Numbered from the stretch's first letter, positions 1 to 12,045 are shown. The stretch: 64,000 bases of DNA from Saxidomus purpurata (GCA_022818135.1 JAFMSR010000005.1:30293600-30357599), one strand, 5' to 3'. Notes: a model not told the origin generated them from the sequence alone. Numbers and translations: made by a program.

Positions 1-507
1 GTGTTGAAACTAGTACATCAATACATGAACATCAATGTATCCATAACAAATCTAAAATAAACATAATGGACTGGCAAAAATGTTCCTTCATGTATTATAA
101 TTTAGTGTTATAATAAACCCTGTACTGGTGTGGTGTGGAGTTGTCACTCGGACATCTGCTCCCACCCTTTCATGGTTGTTTAAGTGAGCAAGTGCTTCAT
201 TAGTTTTTTTATTCTCAGGGTTTTACACCTGTTTCGACTGTATTTCCATTATTTTTACATCCAGGAGTTTTGCCTAACCATTGTTGTACTAAAACCCTAT
301 TCTCTGTAAGAAACTGCCAGCTTTCTCATGCAGACATGGTTGGTAGAATGGCTCTGATTTTAGCGTTTAATGCCAGCACTCTTCCACCTTATGTATTTTA
401 AGCCTGTCGTAAGGTACTGCATAATCTAACAAGAGTGCCAAACTATCACAAAATACACCTGTCAGGGAGGCATCATTTAGTATCTGGCAGTTCATAGGTT
501 TTATACA

Positions 508-989
508 ACATGTTTGAAATATAAAGTGGACAAGGCATATTCACATGTTTGAAATATAGAGCAGACAAGGCATATTCACATGTTTGAACTATAGAGCAGA
601 CAAGGCATATTCATATGTTTGAACTATAGAGTGAACAAGGCATATTCACATGTTTAAGCTATAGAGCGGACAAGGCATATTCACATGTTTGAACTATAGA
701 GCAGACAAGGCATATTCACATGTTTGAACTATAGAGCAGACTAGGCATATTCACATGTTTGAACTATAGAGCAGACTAGGCATATTCACATGTTTAAGCT
801 ATAGAGTGAACAAGGCATATTCACATGTTTGAACTATAGAGCAGACAAGGCATATTCACATGTTTGAACTATAGAGCGGATAAGGCATATTCACATGTTT
901 GAACTATAGAGCAGACCATGCATATTCACATGTTTAAGCTATAGAGCGGACAAGGCATATTCACATGTTTGAACTATAGAGCTGACAAG
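508..989. repeat. 35-bp minisatellite, about 14 copies
   Basis: A tandem array whose 35-bp unit contains 'acatgtttgaactatagagc' followed by 'agacaaggcatattc'. Units differ by a few substitutions (agcagac, agcggac, agtgaac variants), so the array is moderately diverged. It lies downstream (on the minus strand) of the last visible WDR83OS exon, so it is probably intronic in that gene. Confidence 0.9.
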
Positions 990-1480
990 TATTTGATAAT
1001 TCAAGGGCAATAATCCAAAAGTGCCATGGGCGATTTGGTTGGTCATGGAACTTTGTCAAGACATTATGCCAACAACTATGCTTTGCATGTTTGGTGAAGA
1101 TCTTACGAAAACTGTTCAACATAGAAAACTGACAAGGCAAACTTGGCCAATTTGGGATAATTCAGGAATACTCTATGGTTCCTGGATAATTCAAGGACCA
1201 TAATACAAAATTACCTTAGGCTGGTTATCGAGCTTAGCCTAGACATAATACTCACAAATATATTCACCAAGTTTAGTGAACTTAAGATCTGATTTAAACT
1301 ATTTGAGTAAGAGAGCAGACAAGGCTAATTAGGCAAATATTTGTTAATTCAAGGGCCATAATCTAAAAGTGCCTGGGGAGATTTAGCTGGTTATTGAACT
1401 TGGCCCAGATATTATGTCCACAAACATGTTCAGCAAGTTTGGTCAAGATCAGTCAAAAACTGTTTGACTAAGAGAGCAGA
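990..1480. repeat. Degenerate long-period tandem repeat adjoining the minisatellite
   Basis: About three diverged units of roughly 150-190 bp share 'gataattcaagggccataatc', 'cttggcccagacattatg' and 'gagagcagacaaggc' motifs. The 35-bp unit next door resembles the 'agagcagacaaggc' end of this longer unit. The minisatellite may therefore have expanded from it. No gene is seen here. Confidence 0.55.
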
Positions 1481-2001
1481 AAATGTGTGAGCACTGCCTT
1501 CCCGTCCCATAATTTGTCCCATCAGGACTTGAGGTGTATAAAAATAACTGCTTTTTTTCACAAATGCACACAGAAATGTCACAACTGAATTTTACTGAAG
1601 CACAAGTTTCACAAAGCAAACAAGTAATAATTCATTGTAATGTTTCATTGCTTCAGTTTCATTAATTTGGTAGGTAAATCTGGTTAAAATGTCAGGAAAT
1701 TGCAGGACCATCACACTTATGTCTGAATTCAGTACCAAATTATATAAGAAAAATAAACTTAAGAAAAGACCCTGATCATAATATTCAAATTTCACTGCTT
1801 TCACTTTATCCCAAATCTGTTTGTTCACAATTTCGGAAAAAGTTTTTCATTTTTTTTGTCAATTTTCACAAAAAACAGCAGACTGGGGAGCCTTTACAAA
1901 ATCGGGTGAAAAGGCCCTGCATATATTAATAGTATTATTATACGAGTGTAGAAAGCAGTATTATACATGTGTTTGAAACTTCTCTGGTACATCTTACTTA
2001 C

Positions 2002-2099
2002 ATAAAACTACTCAGTGTTTGTTTGGTATCTTCTGAGGCTCTAGAGTTGGCAAAACTGATGAACGAACAATAAACAGCACACCAGGCACACCATTTTAG
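2002..2099 (-). CDS. WDR83OS: WDR83OS exon 3
   Basis: Encodes [20 protein letters not shown] then [12 protein letters not shown] and two bases of the next codon. Acceptor is ttcag|CTA, donor AT|gtaagt. It ends in phase 2, so at least one more coding exon is required to the left. Confidence 0.92.
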
Positions 2100-5000
2100 C
2101 TGAAATGGAACAAACACTCATATTCATCTAGGAACAGTAACTGTTGTTTTATCTTTTAGAATAATGGACTTTTCAAACTTTACATGAATAGGAGTCGCAT
2201 ATATCAGACTCCTTAACTACACTTCCATAGAATATCACCTAAAACCTCATTTTCAGCATTTTATTTAGTTGCTAGCAAAGACAATGATCAAGCAAATGTT
2301 TTCTTTTGTAATTGTTTGTATACATTTTAGAAATGATGACTACATTGAATACCTTCATCATGAGACCACACATGCTGAATATCATGCCAAGAAGATTCAT
2401 GTAGTCTGGCGTAGGATCATCTCCAGGTCCACTGCTACTTGGTGGCTTGTATCTATATTGTGTAAATATGCAAGAAAATATTCACTGAATAGGAGAGATC
2501 ACCATGATGTCACACTGCAATTTTGATAAGATTGCAGGTGGGCAATAACAGTTGTGTTTACAATGTTTGTGTTTGTGTATCGGAAAGGAATTTTTGAATT
2601 TCTATAAATTTTTTGCTATCCAAAGGATTTTTAAATTTCAAATCTTGATACTCTCTTTTGAAAAAAGTCTTGTTTTTAATGACACCTGATTTTTCATAAC
2701 GTCTTGTTGCTGCTCTGTTAAAAATACACACTACATTTTCATGGTCCGAAGAGTCTATTTATGTGGTCTGAAGTGTCTATAAAATGTGGTCCGAAGTGAT
2801 GGTCTGAAGTATTGATGGTCTGAAGTGGGTCGGCACCGTTGATGTACGGCTAGAGTAGATTGTTACATATATGGTCTTGGCGTATACATGTTTCTGAGAT
2901 AGAACTTAAGTAAATTCTGGTGTTCCAAAGGCAAGGCATTTTTTTACCTAATATATCAGGGGCCAGTATGTGACGTCTTCGGAAACTAATATTTCTTAAA
3001 AATCATCCAGTTTCCTCCAAATGAGACTTTACAGCAGGTTGTTCCCTTCCCCTTTAGACAATTATGATTTTAATTCCCCCGTAATTGAGGGGTTTGGCAC
3101 GTTGCCAAAACTTGGAAAAATGCCCTGAAAGGTCTGTTCAAGGAATATCGTTGTATATATTTGAAGAACGTACCATCCTCACACTAGCACTCAATGGAAA
3201 TAATTAATTCTCGGCTTTGCCATGATGTCATACTGACCAGTTAACCAATCAGATTATTAGGTCGTACACGTTCATTTCTTCATTCGGTAAAAGGTGAAAA
3301 CTCGGTCTTAACCGTTTACTCATATGCAAGTTTATATTTATTTTACCTGAAATAATGAGCTTTAAACAATATAGAATTATTATAAAAACAATCTGATAGT
3401 TTCAAGGTAATGGAAACTCGTCATCTTCTTTCATTTCTAATATTGGTTATTGTTTTATTCAAAGTTAAAGATGCATAGAGATCAGCGATGACAGATGAGG
3501 AATCACCTGACCCGAATGTAAATTATTTATCAGTACCCAGATGTCAAAGCCAACAATACTAATTTCTTCTGCAGTAAGTTCTGAACAAAGACTGAAAGAC
3601 CATGTTTGATTGCTCAGAAAGGTAAACTTGTCACTAAAACCAAAGAAATACCTGGTTTACAATGCTCTAAAAGAATACTACCCATGGCTATTTTTGGGAT
3701 TGCCTTATTTCTTAATTTTGATGCCTAACTTTTATATATAAGGTGAAGTAAACAACATAATTTCATTCACCCGAAATCAAATTTGGTCCGATGGTAACCA
3801 GTCAACTCGTACCTAAGTCAACTCGTACCTTAGTCATCTCGTACCCGATTTGGTCAACTCGTACCTGATTTTTTTTTAGAAAAAGTCAACTCGTACCTTA
3901 AAATATTTTTTTCATTATTTTTAAGAAAATAATATTTTTTATCAATCATCATTAAATGTTTGCATTGAAATACATTTTTTTTGCTCTTATTTTGCAAAAT
4001 TGTAACCGAAAATGTAAGAAATGAATAGAATTTTTTGCAAAAAAGTCAACTCGTACCTTAAAATATTTTATTCATTATCTTTGAGATAATACTATTTTTT
4101 ATCAAACATCATTAAATGTTTGCATTGAAATACTTTATTTTGCTCTAATTTTGCAAAATTGTATCCGAAAGTGGAAGAAATGAATAGAATTTTTTGCAAA
4201 AAACCATTTTATAATTGGTATGAAAAAAAAGTTTTATTCATTTTTTTTCAGATCAAAGGCAGATTACTCCTTTAATTCACTCAACCTCATTGTAATCATT
4301 TTGATTAGATTTAATTTACGACTAATCAGTACACACTTATTGTAACAAGTTGTGATTACCTTTAATTAGTCGGTACAATAAAAAGTATTCAATACCATTG
4401 TTTGGCAAACATTCATCATCAAATCTTAACAACATACCTTTAGTTTTTGTTTATAATTATACATTGATGCATTCATAAACTACCAATTTGTAATTATCTG
4501 TAATTAATCGTAATTACAGAATGCCGAAATCATATTTTTGTAGCAAACATTTGCTAAGATATTTGCCGCCACACTTTATCGTTGTTTCTTTACAAAGCTT
4601 TAATTGAGCAAAGAACACCTGCATCAGGTAGGATGAAACATTGTGCACACATTAAGGTGTGAAATTGTCTATCAACTTACTTTTGGCGCCAGTTAGTCCT
4701 CTTATTCTGACAGCTATCTTGACACGGAAATAACAACACTACAATTTTGTTAATTTCAACTGTTTAATGTCTGAAAATTATACAACATTGAACAATATAA
4801 CACAGATTTCAATAAAATCATGATATATTCCATATGGCCCAACCTTTAAAAACATCCACGTCACTTTTATTCCTGATTGAAATATAAGTTTTGAAACAAA
4901 AGGTACGAGTTGACTACACAGGGTACGAGTTGACTTTTTTAACCGTACGAGTTGACCAATTCGGGTACGAGATGACTAAGGTACGAGTTGACTTAGGTAC

Positions 5001-5163
5001 GAGTTGACCCGGAAGCGGTCCGATTGCATTGCTACTATTCCTATTCGTAAACCACAAAACAATGGTCTTTGTATCACATTTAGTTAAATTTAAAGCATAT
5101 TAAAAAAGCTCACCTGGTCACTTTATTCGGTCGTCTTGGGTCATTTATGCTGTTGGCTGACAT
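2002..5163 (-). CDS. WDR83OS: WDR83OS/Asterix (partial, three of probably four exons)
   Basis: Joined exons 5114-5163, 2353-2452 and 2002-2099 give 82 codons in frame. The start [20 protein letters not shown] matches the family start (DPRRPNK...RYKPP). The core includes [19 protein letters not shown], then [20 protein letters not shown]. This is the small multi-pass ER protein Asterix, known to work with CCDC47 in the PAT complex, which chaperones membrane proteins during insertion at the ER translocon. The family is about 106 residues. The missing 20-25 residues (last transmembrane segment and tail) should be in an exon left of position 1, and none was found in 1-2001. Donor and acceptor phases agree at both junctions (2/1 and 0). 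Intron 1 carries the 3793-5016 element. Identification rests on remembered family sequence. Confidence 0.9.
2353..2452 (-). CDS. WDR83OS: WDR83OS exon 2
   Basis: Encodes [20 protein letters not shown] and the following [12 protein letters not shown], the most conserved part of the family. Acceptor is tatag|A, donor AAG|gtattc, ending in phase 0. Confidence 0.92.
2453..3792. other. WDR83OS intron 1, left part; no gene
   Basis: The stretch has short local repeats ('gtggtctgaagtg' at about 2760-2830). A segment near 3190-3305 has a diverged inverse copy near 63660-63790. No exon was recognised. Confidence 0.5.
3793..5016. mobile_element. Foldback/MITE-like element with 8-bp target duplication
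   Basis: The left end carries several copies of 'gtcaactcgtacc' separated by short spacers. The right end carries their reverse complement 'ggtacgagttgac' in mirrored order, including the variant 'catctcgtaccc'/'gggtacgagatg'. Both ends are flanked by the octamer ggtccgat (3785-3792 and 5017-5024), a convincing target-site duplication. Inside is a 160-bp direct duplication. There is no transposase ORF, so it is non-autonomous. An 8-bp duplication fits hAT-like transposition among other superfamilies, but the extreme termini are not a typical hAT sequence. It sits in WDR83OS intron 1. Confidence 0.8.
3880..4203. repeat. Two-copy 160-bp direct repeat inside the foldback element
   Basis: Both copies start 'aaaagtcaactcgtacctt' and end 'atgaatagaattttttgcaa', with a few differences. 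The repeat reproduces one 'gtcaactcgtacc' motif inside the element. Confidence 0.85.
5114..5163 (-). CDS. WDR83OS: WDR83OS exon 1 (start codon)
   Basis: ATG at 5163 reading leftward; it encodes [16 protein letters not shown] plus two bases of Arg. Donor is AG|gtgagc. The split Arg codon is completed by exon 2 (A at 2452). Confidence 0.88.
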
Positions 5164-5399
5164 GATTATTCAGAAAAGAAGAAAAAGTGAGCCCTGACAC
5201 TGACCGGAAGTTAGTGGCAACGATTTGTTTGATTACAAATTTGGTGTAATACAACGAACTTTATTCTCGTTGTTGGACTGCGTCTGTTATCGTCTAACAA
5301 TGATTTGGAGTAATTAACCGCGAAAGCCTGAGGGACAGAAAGTTATTATGAGAAGTCACAGGTAATTGTCTTATAAATGCCTATTATATAATGAAATAA
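5164..5399. promoter_or_regulatory. Presumed WDR83OS promoter/5' UTR region
   Basis: This is the sequence immediately upstream of the WDR83OS ATG, before a retroelement begins. No TATA box or defined motif was identified; the role is inferred from position alone. Confidence 0.3.
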
Positions 5400-6800
5400 G
5401 CTTAGGGGGTTGAAGTGTACCTTTTATGCGGTTCTTTCTTGGCACTGGAAAATATACTCCAAATAATGCTTTGTATGGTGAATTTGCATGGCATCCACCA
5501 CATGTTAAGCAGTGGGGGTCTGTTTCCCGACAGTGGTATAGATTACTGTCAATGGATGCCACCAGAATTAATTACAAGATATTTCATTTCTGTTTGCAAA
5601 AGGGAAATACTAACTGTAGAAACTGGCAATTTCAATATAAGAAATGCATGGTAGATATAGATATGTTACAGTCTGTAAATGCATGCTTAAGTATGACTTC
5701 AAAACAATTTTGTGATAAAGTTATTCAAGCTTCTTTGAATCAGTTTGTTAATGTATGGAAAACTAACATACAGAGGGAAATAGGGTCGGGCGGCAGAGGA
5801 GGAAATAAACTTAGAACATATAAATTGTTTAAACAAGAGTTTGAAACTGAAGACTATATATTGCGCATCCTTTCTCTGTTAAATATAGATCTGCATTTGC
5901 TAAATTCAGATGTGGAGTTGCTCCAATACGTTTAGAAACTGGGAGGTATCAAAATATTCCGGTTGATCAAAGAATATGTCCAGTTTGTGTAGAAAATGAA
6001 ATACACGTCCTGTTACACTGTCCTGCATACCAGTTTATCAGAGATGTTTTAGTTGCTGAAGCAATGCTGATAGATGAATCTTTCTGTAACTGGTCAGATT
6101 CTGCTAAATTGAAGTTTATTTTCTCCAACAAAGAAATGGTAAATGTCAGTGCCAAAACCTGTTTTAAAATTCTTAAAACTAGAAATAATCTTTTATATAA
6201 CTAATGTTCTTATTATTTAAAGATGTCGTCATCTTTTATTTCAGTTTAGGTAATCATTGCTAATCAGTTTATCCTTGATCTGATCAGGGCTGATATCTGA
6301 TTTCTTAAGACATTTTTCATTATGCCCGTTAGGGCCCTTTTTTCTTTTTTCAGTGTCTTACATTTGTTATTTTTTATGGCAGTTCTTAGTCATGGATTAG
6401 CAATGGTAATCTAACTTTTACTCTGTGTAATTAGTCCTAATATAATTCTGTGATATTTTTATAATATTGAACAGTCGCTTTTTATTCTTGAGTAGAAAGA
6501 CCAATTACATGTGTTTTATATTTTAAGTATATATGTTTAGTAATATGCACATGTATTGGATGATACTGAATAAACTATCTAACTATAGCTTATGATAAGG
6601 CTATGTAAATTTAGTATAGTCTGTGATAATGCTATGGCAATATTTTTTTTAAAATGTACATATGACTGTGATAATAATTAATATATAGTCTCCTATAACT
6701 CAATATTGAGTGGCAGCATAACATTGGTTCTTTGTTTTAATTCATGTTTATGTAATGTAAATGTATATTATGCTGATGAGACAGAAATAAACTATTATAT
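5400..6800 (+). pseudogene. Non-LTR retrotransposon 3' end (broken ORF2 C-terminus plus 3' UTR)
   Basis: An open frame at 5426-5935 starts MRFFLGTGKYTPNNALYGEF and has 'KLRTYKLFKQEFETEDYILR' near its end. Both resemble the region after the reverse transcriptase in invertebrate LINE proteins. Similarity then continues in another frame (about 5905-6205). That part holds a CCHC-like knuckle (CPVC...H..LHCPAY) and ends with a stop near 6205. A short indel around 5876-5884 therefore breaks the ORF. The AT-rich tail ends in 'gagacagaaataaactatt' near 6795; a related tail recurs near 60600. Only the 3' part is present, as expected of 5'-truncated insertion. No endonuclease or catalytic RT motifs are in the window copy. 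Confidence 0.85.
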
Positions 6801-7429
6801 CCCATACGGAACCGCCCTTGCAAAACTCTAGTTCTGACTTCCATAACTAAATTGGTCTTTTTATTTTTGTTTGTAATTGTGCTTATTGGGTCCACCATCC
6901 TCTAAAGAGGCTATAATCGGTACGACCCGTGGTCTTTTTATTGGGTCAGTTGACCATATTTATACTATAATGAGAAATAAGAGTAATAGCGTCAAAGACC
7001 TTGGGCTAGCAAAACTCATTTGTTTTTTGCAAAATTCTCTTTGACCCAATTTCTTATATATATATAATGTACGTTAAATGGGTTTTTTTGTCAAAGAGAG
7101 TCAGATAATGACCAGAAAACACATATTTAACACAAAAACAGCAGGAGCATGATCGTTTGGGTATCAAAGGTACACTCCTAACCTGTGCCCTATGATAGAC
7201 GTTACCAACGCTGAAAAGGATATTATTTCAATTCTAACATAACCAGATATTACAGAAGGTGAATAAATGCAAAGGCTTATTTTGTTTGTTGATATTTATT
7301 TAATAATATCCCCTGAAACCTAAAGTAACTAAACTCAAAACTCTAATTTATGTCGTTCTGATGCACAGTTATAAACCACTCAGGACTACGGTAATGAAAA
7401 CAAACTACTTCGTTCGTCTCTAAGCAATC

Positions 7430-10265
7430 TCTCATGAAAGGGGAGGTAACTCTGGTCTAAATATTAAGTCGGTAAGATATTCAGAAAAAATGGAGGTAGC
7501 TAGGTTAAATTTAAAGTTTATAATATTTGTCTCCGGTATACTATTGCAAATGGCGTGCTAAAAAAGGATGGCTTTTCTGGTTGTCATAAGTCGGTAAGAG
7601 TTGTCTCCCTTGATTTTTGCAAATGGCGTGTTTAGAAAGTAGGGAGGTAGCTTTCATTTCCCCTAATATTTAGTCGTCAAATTTGTCTCCTATAACCTGG
7701 TTTGGATAATGTGACAGTGACGTAACAGATATATGTGTACACAAAAGTTTACAAGCATTGTGTAAATAGGTAGAGCATGTATATACGAAAGGGTTCTAGG
7801 CTTAAAAATACACGAGCACAGGAAAGAACGGTGCGTTAGCGCAGTGGTTAAAGCGCTGGATGTCTACAAATAAAGATTTTAAGGACTGGTTCGATCCTCA
7901 TCGAAGCTTTATATTTTTTTCCATTGAATTATTTCAGTATTACTTCAGGTAAAATTTTAATTATGTAGATACATGTTTTAGTCAAACAATAAACAGTAAA
8001 TGAAAGTAAAATCACTAAAACTTTGAAAGATTCTATAACCATTTCAAGCACGAGCATTTCGTGCTTACTGTCATCTCGTGTTTATATGTACATTGAACTA
8101 GAACAATGTACTACAAACATTACGATGATTTGACCAAGACAACTCTTCTGCAAGTAATAAAGGTACCTTGTTCCTTTTAACTGTTGGTGTTTGAAGAATT
8201 GCCAGGTAAAGGAATAAACATGAAGTTCATTTGATTGTTTAATTTGTTCTAAGTACAATCAGAAAAAAACTTGAATAAAAATGAGAAGTAAACATATCAA
8301 TGAAACAAAAAAAAGAAGAAATAAATTAAAACGATCTTACTGATAAAAGAGAGTAAACATTTTATGTACATGTCCCTATATGAACTCCTGTTCGACAAAA
8401 CCAAAATAATCAGGAACCGGAGTCGTTACCTACTGCACTATAGTGACATCGACTGTATGTAATGTACAATATAATATATATTGACATTAATTACGCCTAG
8501 TGCTCTCCCTTGTGATAACATAACGTTTTACCCGATAAAAGTAGACTCTTCTGGTACGTCATTGTAAAATTATCCTAACCGGACAGTATGAAAGTTTACA
8601 AATTGTGTTTTGAGAAAAAAAGGTAGATAACTCTCGTTTTCCTTAATGTCAAATCAGTAAGATGTGTCTCCCTGGAAAGTATATAAATGACATGTTCAGA
8701 AAAAGGGAGGTACCTTTGGTTTTCCTATATATCAAATCAGTAAGATTTGTCTCCCTTGATTTTTCGTAAATGCCAGCGGCCCGCTATATTTAATACGTTG
8801 TTGGAAAATGTAACATGTAGGTGGAGTAGTGTATAGTTCTTTGAATAAAATGTTATGAAAATCGCCTATGAAGTTACGATAAAGAATGGGTTAAACCACT
8901 GTTCATTGTGTAGCTTTAAAATTGTCAAAACATTTATATTTCTATCTTTAATCCATGTAAAACGACAAATTATTTTATATGCTTATGTAACATCTAATAA
9001 GTTGTGAAAAGTTTCTATTGTTCGGCCAGTATAAAAACCGATATCGGTCAAACATGCCGGTATCTTCCGGTATCGGGTAAAGTAGGTCCATTACGTTGCT
9101 ATGACTAGATTTTTATAGTTTTAAATTTACAATAACACTTCATTTGTTTTTGAATGGAAGTATCCTTGTACAGTCACTGACAGTCTATTTAAATCAAACA
9201 TGTCATGTTAGAGCCATATAGTGAAAGATAGCCACAGTTTACTAACTGGTCGTGATGCACTTTTTATTGTTATCAGACTGGTTTACATTTCGTGTTATTA
9301 GACTGGTCTACAGCTAAACTGACAGGTGGCCAAAATTAACTAATTGGTCGGTAACGATACTTTAAGTAATCGTTAAAATGTGCGTTGTTTTGTTTGCAAA
9401 CATTTTGACTGCAAACGATTTTGTGAGGATAAAGGCAGGAATAGTATTGTATATTCTGAGAATCACCTTAAAGGAACATAGTGGAGAACATATTATAATA
9501 TTGCTGCGTTAACTTTGTTTTAATTACGATGAAAGAAAATAGGCCTCGTATATACAATCTAATGGAAAAAGCATAAAGACTATTTAGAGCTTTTTCATAA
9601 ATATGATTTTGTTTCTTTTTAAATCATAAATGATAAACTGGAAATGAGAAAGAGTTACTAAATTGTAAATGCACAAACCAGATAGTCAAGTATTTGCTTT
9701 ACATGAACCTAGAAAGTAGATTTATTCTGTCTCTGTTATAAAGTCTGTAAAGTTTATTTGCATCTCCAATTTCAAAATATTTACAAGAAAGCTTTGTTTC
9801 TAGGCCCGCTGTGATACGTAGTATCACAGTTTTTCTTGTGTTTAGTTAAAAGGAAGGTTACTTTGGTTTTCCAAAATATCAAGTCAGTAATGTTGTTGTC
9901 ACTTGAATTCTTGCAAATGGCGTGTTTTTATAAAAGGGAGGCAACTCTAGTTTTCTGATATTTCAAGTCAGTAAGATTTCCCTTTCTTGAAATTTTGCAG
10001 ATGACGTTTTCCAGATGACTTTGGTTTTCCTAAGTATCATGTCGGTAAGAAACCCCCAAAATGTGTGTTCAGAATAGAGCGAGATAACTCTGATTTTATT
10101 GAATACTAAGTCGGTAAGAGTGACCTCCCTTGAATTTTTCTGAAAAAGGAAGCAACTCTGGTCTATTTAAACATTCAGTCAGTAAGTGACCTCCCTTAAA
10201 TTTTTGTAAATGGCGTGAAGGTAGCTGTTTTCCAAAGTGTAAATTCAGTTAGAGTGACCTCCCTT
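7430..10265. repeat. Interspersed clusters of a ~85-bp motif (gggaggtaactctgg ... gtctcccttgatttttgcaaatggcgtg)
   Basis: Three clusters (about 7430-7690, 8620-8775 and 9840-10265) repeat the same motif order: 'gggaggtaactctggttttcc', 'tcaagtcggtaaga', 'gtctcccttgaattttt' and 'gcaaatggcgtgttt'. At least ten partial units are visible. 'gggaggta' and 'tctccctt' are near complements, so each unit can fold. Function unknown. Confidence 0.7.
7829..7912 (+). repeat. tRNA-derived SINE-like sequence
   Basis: It has a Pol III A-box-like 'tagcgcagtggttaaagcg' and a B-box-like 'ggttcgatcct' about 50 bp apart. The T-arm and acceptor stems do not pair properly, so it is more likely a SINE head or tRNA relic than a working tRNA gene. 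Confidence 0.6.
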
Positions 10266-10806
10266 GTTTTAGCATGGTTAGAAAAAGAGATATTTCATTC
10301 TTCTGCAGGCGAATAACGAAGTATTTTAAAAGAGTACTGTATTGAAGATATTTACCGAACGAACCAATAAACACATGCATCATTATGTGTGATTTGAACT
10401 TTTGCATAGCAGGATCAATACATAAATCATATCACTGTCCAAACATTCATTGAGTATACTTCTGCCGGCTCTTCAAAATATCAAGGAGAGATGATAATTG
10501 CTCTTTCTATATCGGGAGAGGTCCTATGGAAACCGTTTTGAAAAATAAACACCTTCAACTGTTCCTGTATCTCTCCGGCAGACGATATGTCTACCAAAGA
10601 TCAAATCGGATACTTACCCGAACACATCCGTGTCGAGGAGAAAGCCTCCAATCAAAATAATTAATTTCAATTCCCAAGCTCTCATTCGCAACATTTGATT
10701 GGTTCAAAGAGTAGGTCAAAACCAAGCTTATTCTGCTACGCCGAAAAAACGAGTATAGCCTCTGTAGAGGTTGGTGGACCTAATAAGCACAATTAAAAAC
10801 AAAATA

Positions 10807-11897
10807 CGCCGAAAAAAGTCATAGCTGTGACTTCTACCGAATTTAAATCCATTAAAATGCAGAGCAAAGACACGACATTGCCTTTGAGTGGATTTATGTT
10901 GTCATAGTGACGGAAGTATTAGCCTGACTTTGAAATGTAAAATCAGATAAATATGATGACAGCCTTCATATGGCTTCTACCATGGGGTCTACGGGACTGC
11001 ACTTCTAAAATTCAAAAGTTTGATAAAATACTTGCTTATTTATTAGTTGGTAATAGTTTTCAAAGTTCAGTTGTCATAGCAACCTAAAGTTTCAAGTCGA
11101 CCGGAGAGTAAATGCCCTAAATCTACAAAAACGTATGTTGATACTAGATTGCATGCTAAACAGGACTGACGTTTTGCAACAGATGTTGCTCAGTTAGTAA
11201 GTGCTTTGGTGGGACCGTCGCCATACCGAAACGATCAACTTCCTTTCATATACATCAAGGGAGGAGACCCCTACTATTGCGAAACGAACATTATTACATA
11301 CTTTCCTCCCTTAGTATTTTTCGGATTTAACACCTTGCGGGTTATAATATCATAAATGATTAAAAGGTTAAACATATTTAATCCTTTTACAGTTTCCATT
11401 AAAAGAATGGTTAAAAGAAGACTTGCACTTAACGTGAAAGCAGTTTTGTAACATGTATTTGACTATACTAATTTATTTATTCTCGAGATTGTACAGCTTA
11501 CACCATTCGCCGACTCACTCGGTTTGTACGTTACTACGTCACAACCACAATAACCTGAAGTTTTGCTGTATTTTAGCAGTAACTTTGACTTCAGCCTACT
11601 GGAATAATGTCTCTGACCAATCGGTTTATCCGAGAAGCCGAGGTGCTTCGAATGTGTCTCTGACTTACAGAAAACCGTATTGTTTCAAATAGTTCTGATG
11701 TCACATATTCGATATATTTTACGTGACAAATACAGTCCGATGTTTTCAGTCGATGACAGTTTTTCCCCTTTGTGTAACGTGTTGGGCATGACATCAGTAT
11801 GTTACGTTGTATATGTCACGTGCATACTGGGGTTTTGCCCCGGGTCCCTCCCCCATCAATACATACTCATACCTAGCTTTTGACGATCGGAAATAGA
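10807..11897. other. No recognised gene
   Basis: Short open frames on both strands (about 11453-11883) show no family resemblance. Nothing else was recognised. Confidence 0.4.
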
Positions 11898-12045
11898 GAA
11901 TAATAGGTTACTGTTTTTTGAGAAAGGGTTTCTCAGACGAGGTTAGACATGGTCCTGGAAGGGGCGAGGCTTGCCGAGCCCCTTCCGGACCATATCTAGC
12001 CGAGTCTGAGAAATCCCTTTCTCAAAAGACAGTAACCTGTTATTC
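11898..12045. repeat. Long imperfect hairpin (arms about 73 bp)
   Basis: The left arm starts 'gaataataggttactg' and runs to 'ggaaggggcgaggc'. The right arm starts 'gccgagccccttcc' and ends 'cagtaacctgttattc'. The arms are near-perfect reverse complements with a loop of a few bases. A second, outer inverted pair ('tatcatgccact' near 12050 and 'agtaatggcatgata' near 12260) surrounds the downstream part. It looks like a foldback MITE. Confidence 0.75.

Larger units (their letters stand above)
6862..10806. mobile_element. Region bounded by inverted repeats of about 57 bp
   Basis: Positions 6862-6919 and 10750-10806 are inverted copies (about 85% identical by eye) sharing 'aattgtgcttatt', 'ggtccacca' and 'agaggctata'. 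The interior (4 kb) holds no gene but has a recurring motif array and a tRNA-like sequence. This may be a non-autonomous TIR element. Alternatively it may be two independent insertions of one short repeat in opposite orientation; no clean target duplication was found. Confidence 0.4.

Noticed and set aside
508..989. CRISPR-like array (35-bp repeats)
   Set aside because: The repeats are directly abutting with no unique spacers. This is a eukaryotic minisatellite.
5967..6155. Minus-strand 62-codon ORF
   Set aside because: It is antisense to the LINE zinc-knuckle region, so it is a shadow.
7829..7912. Functional tRNA gene
   Set aside because: A and B boxes are present but the T-arm and acceptor stems do not pair.
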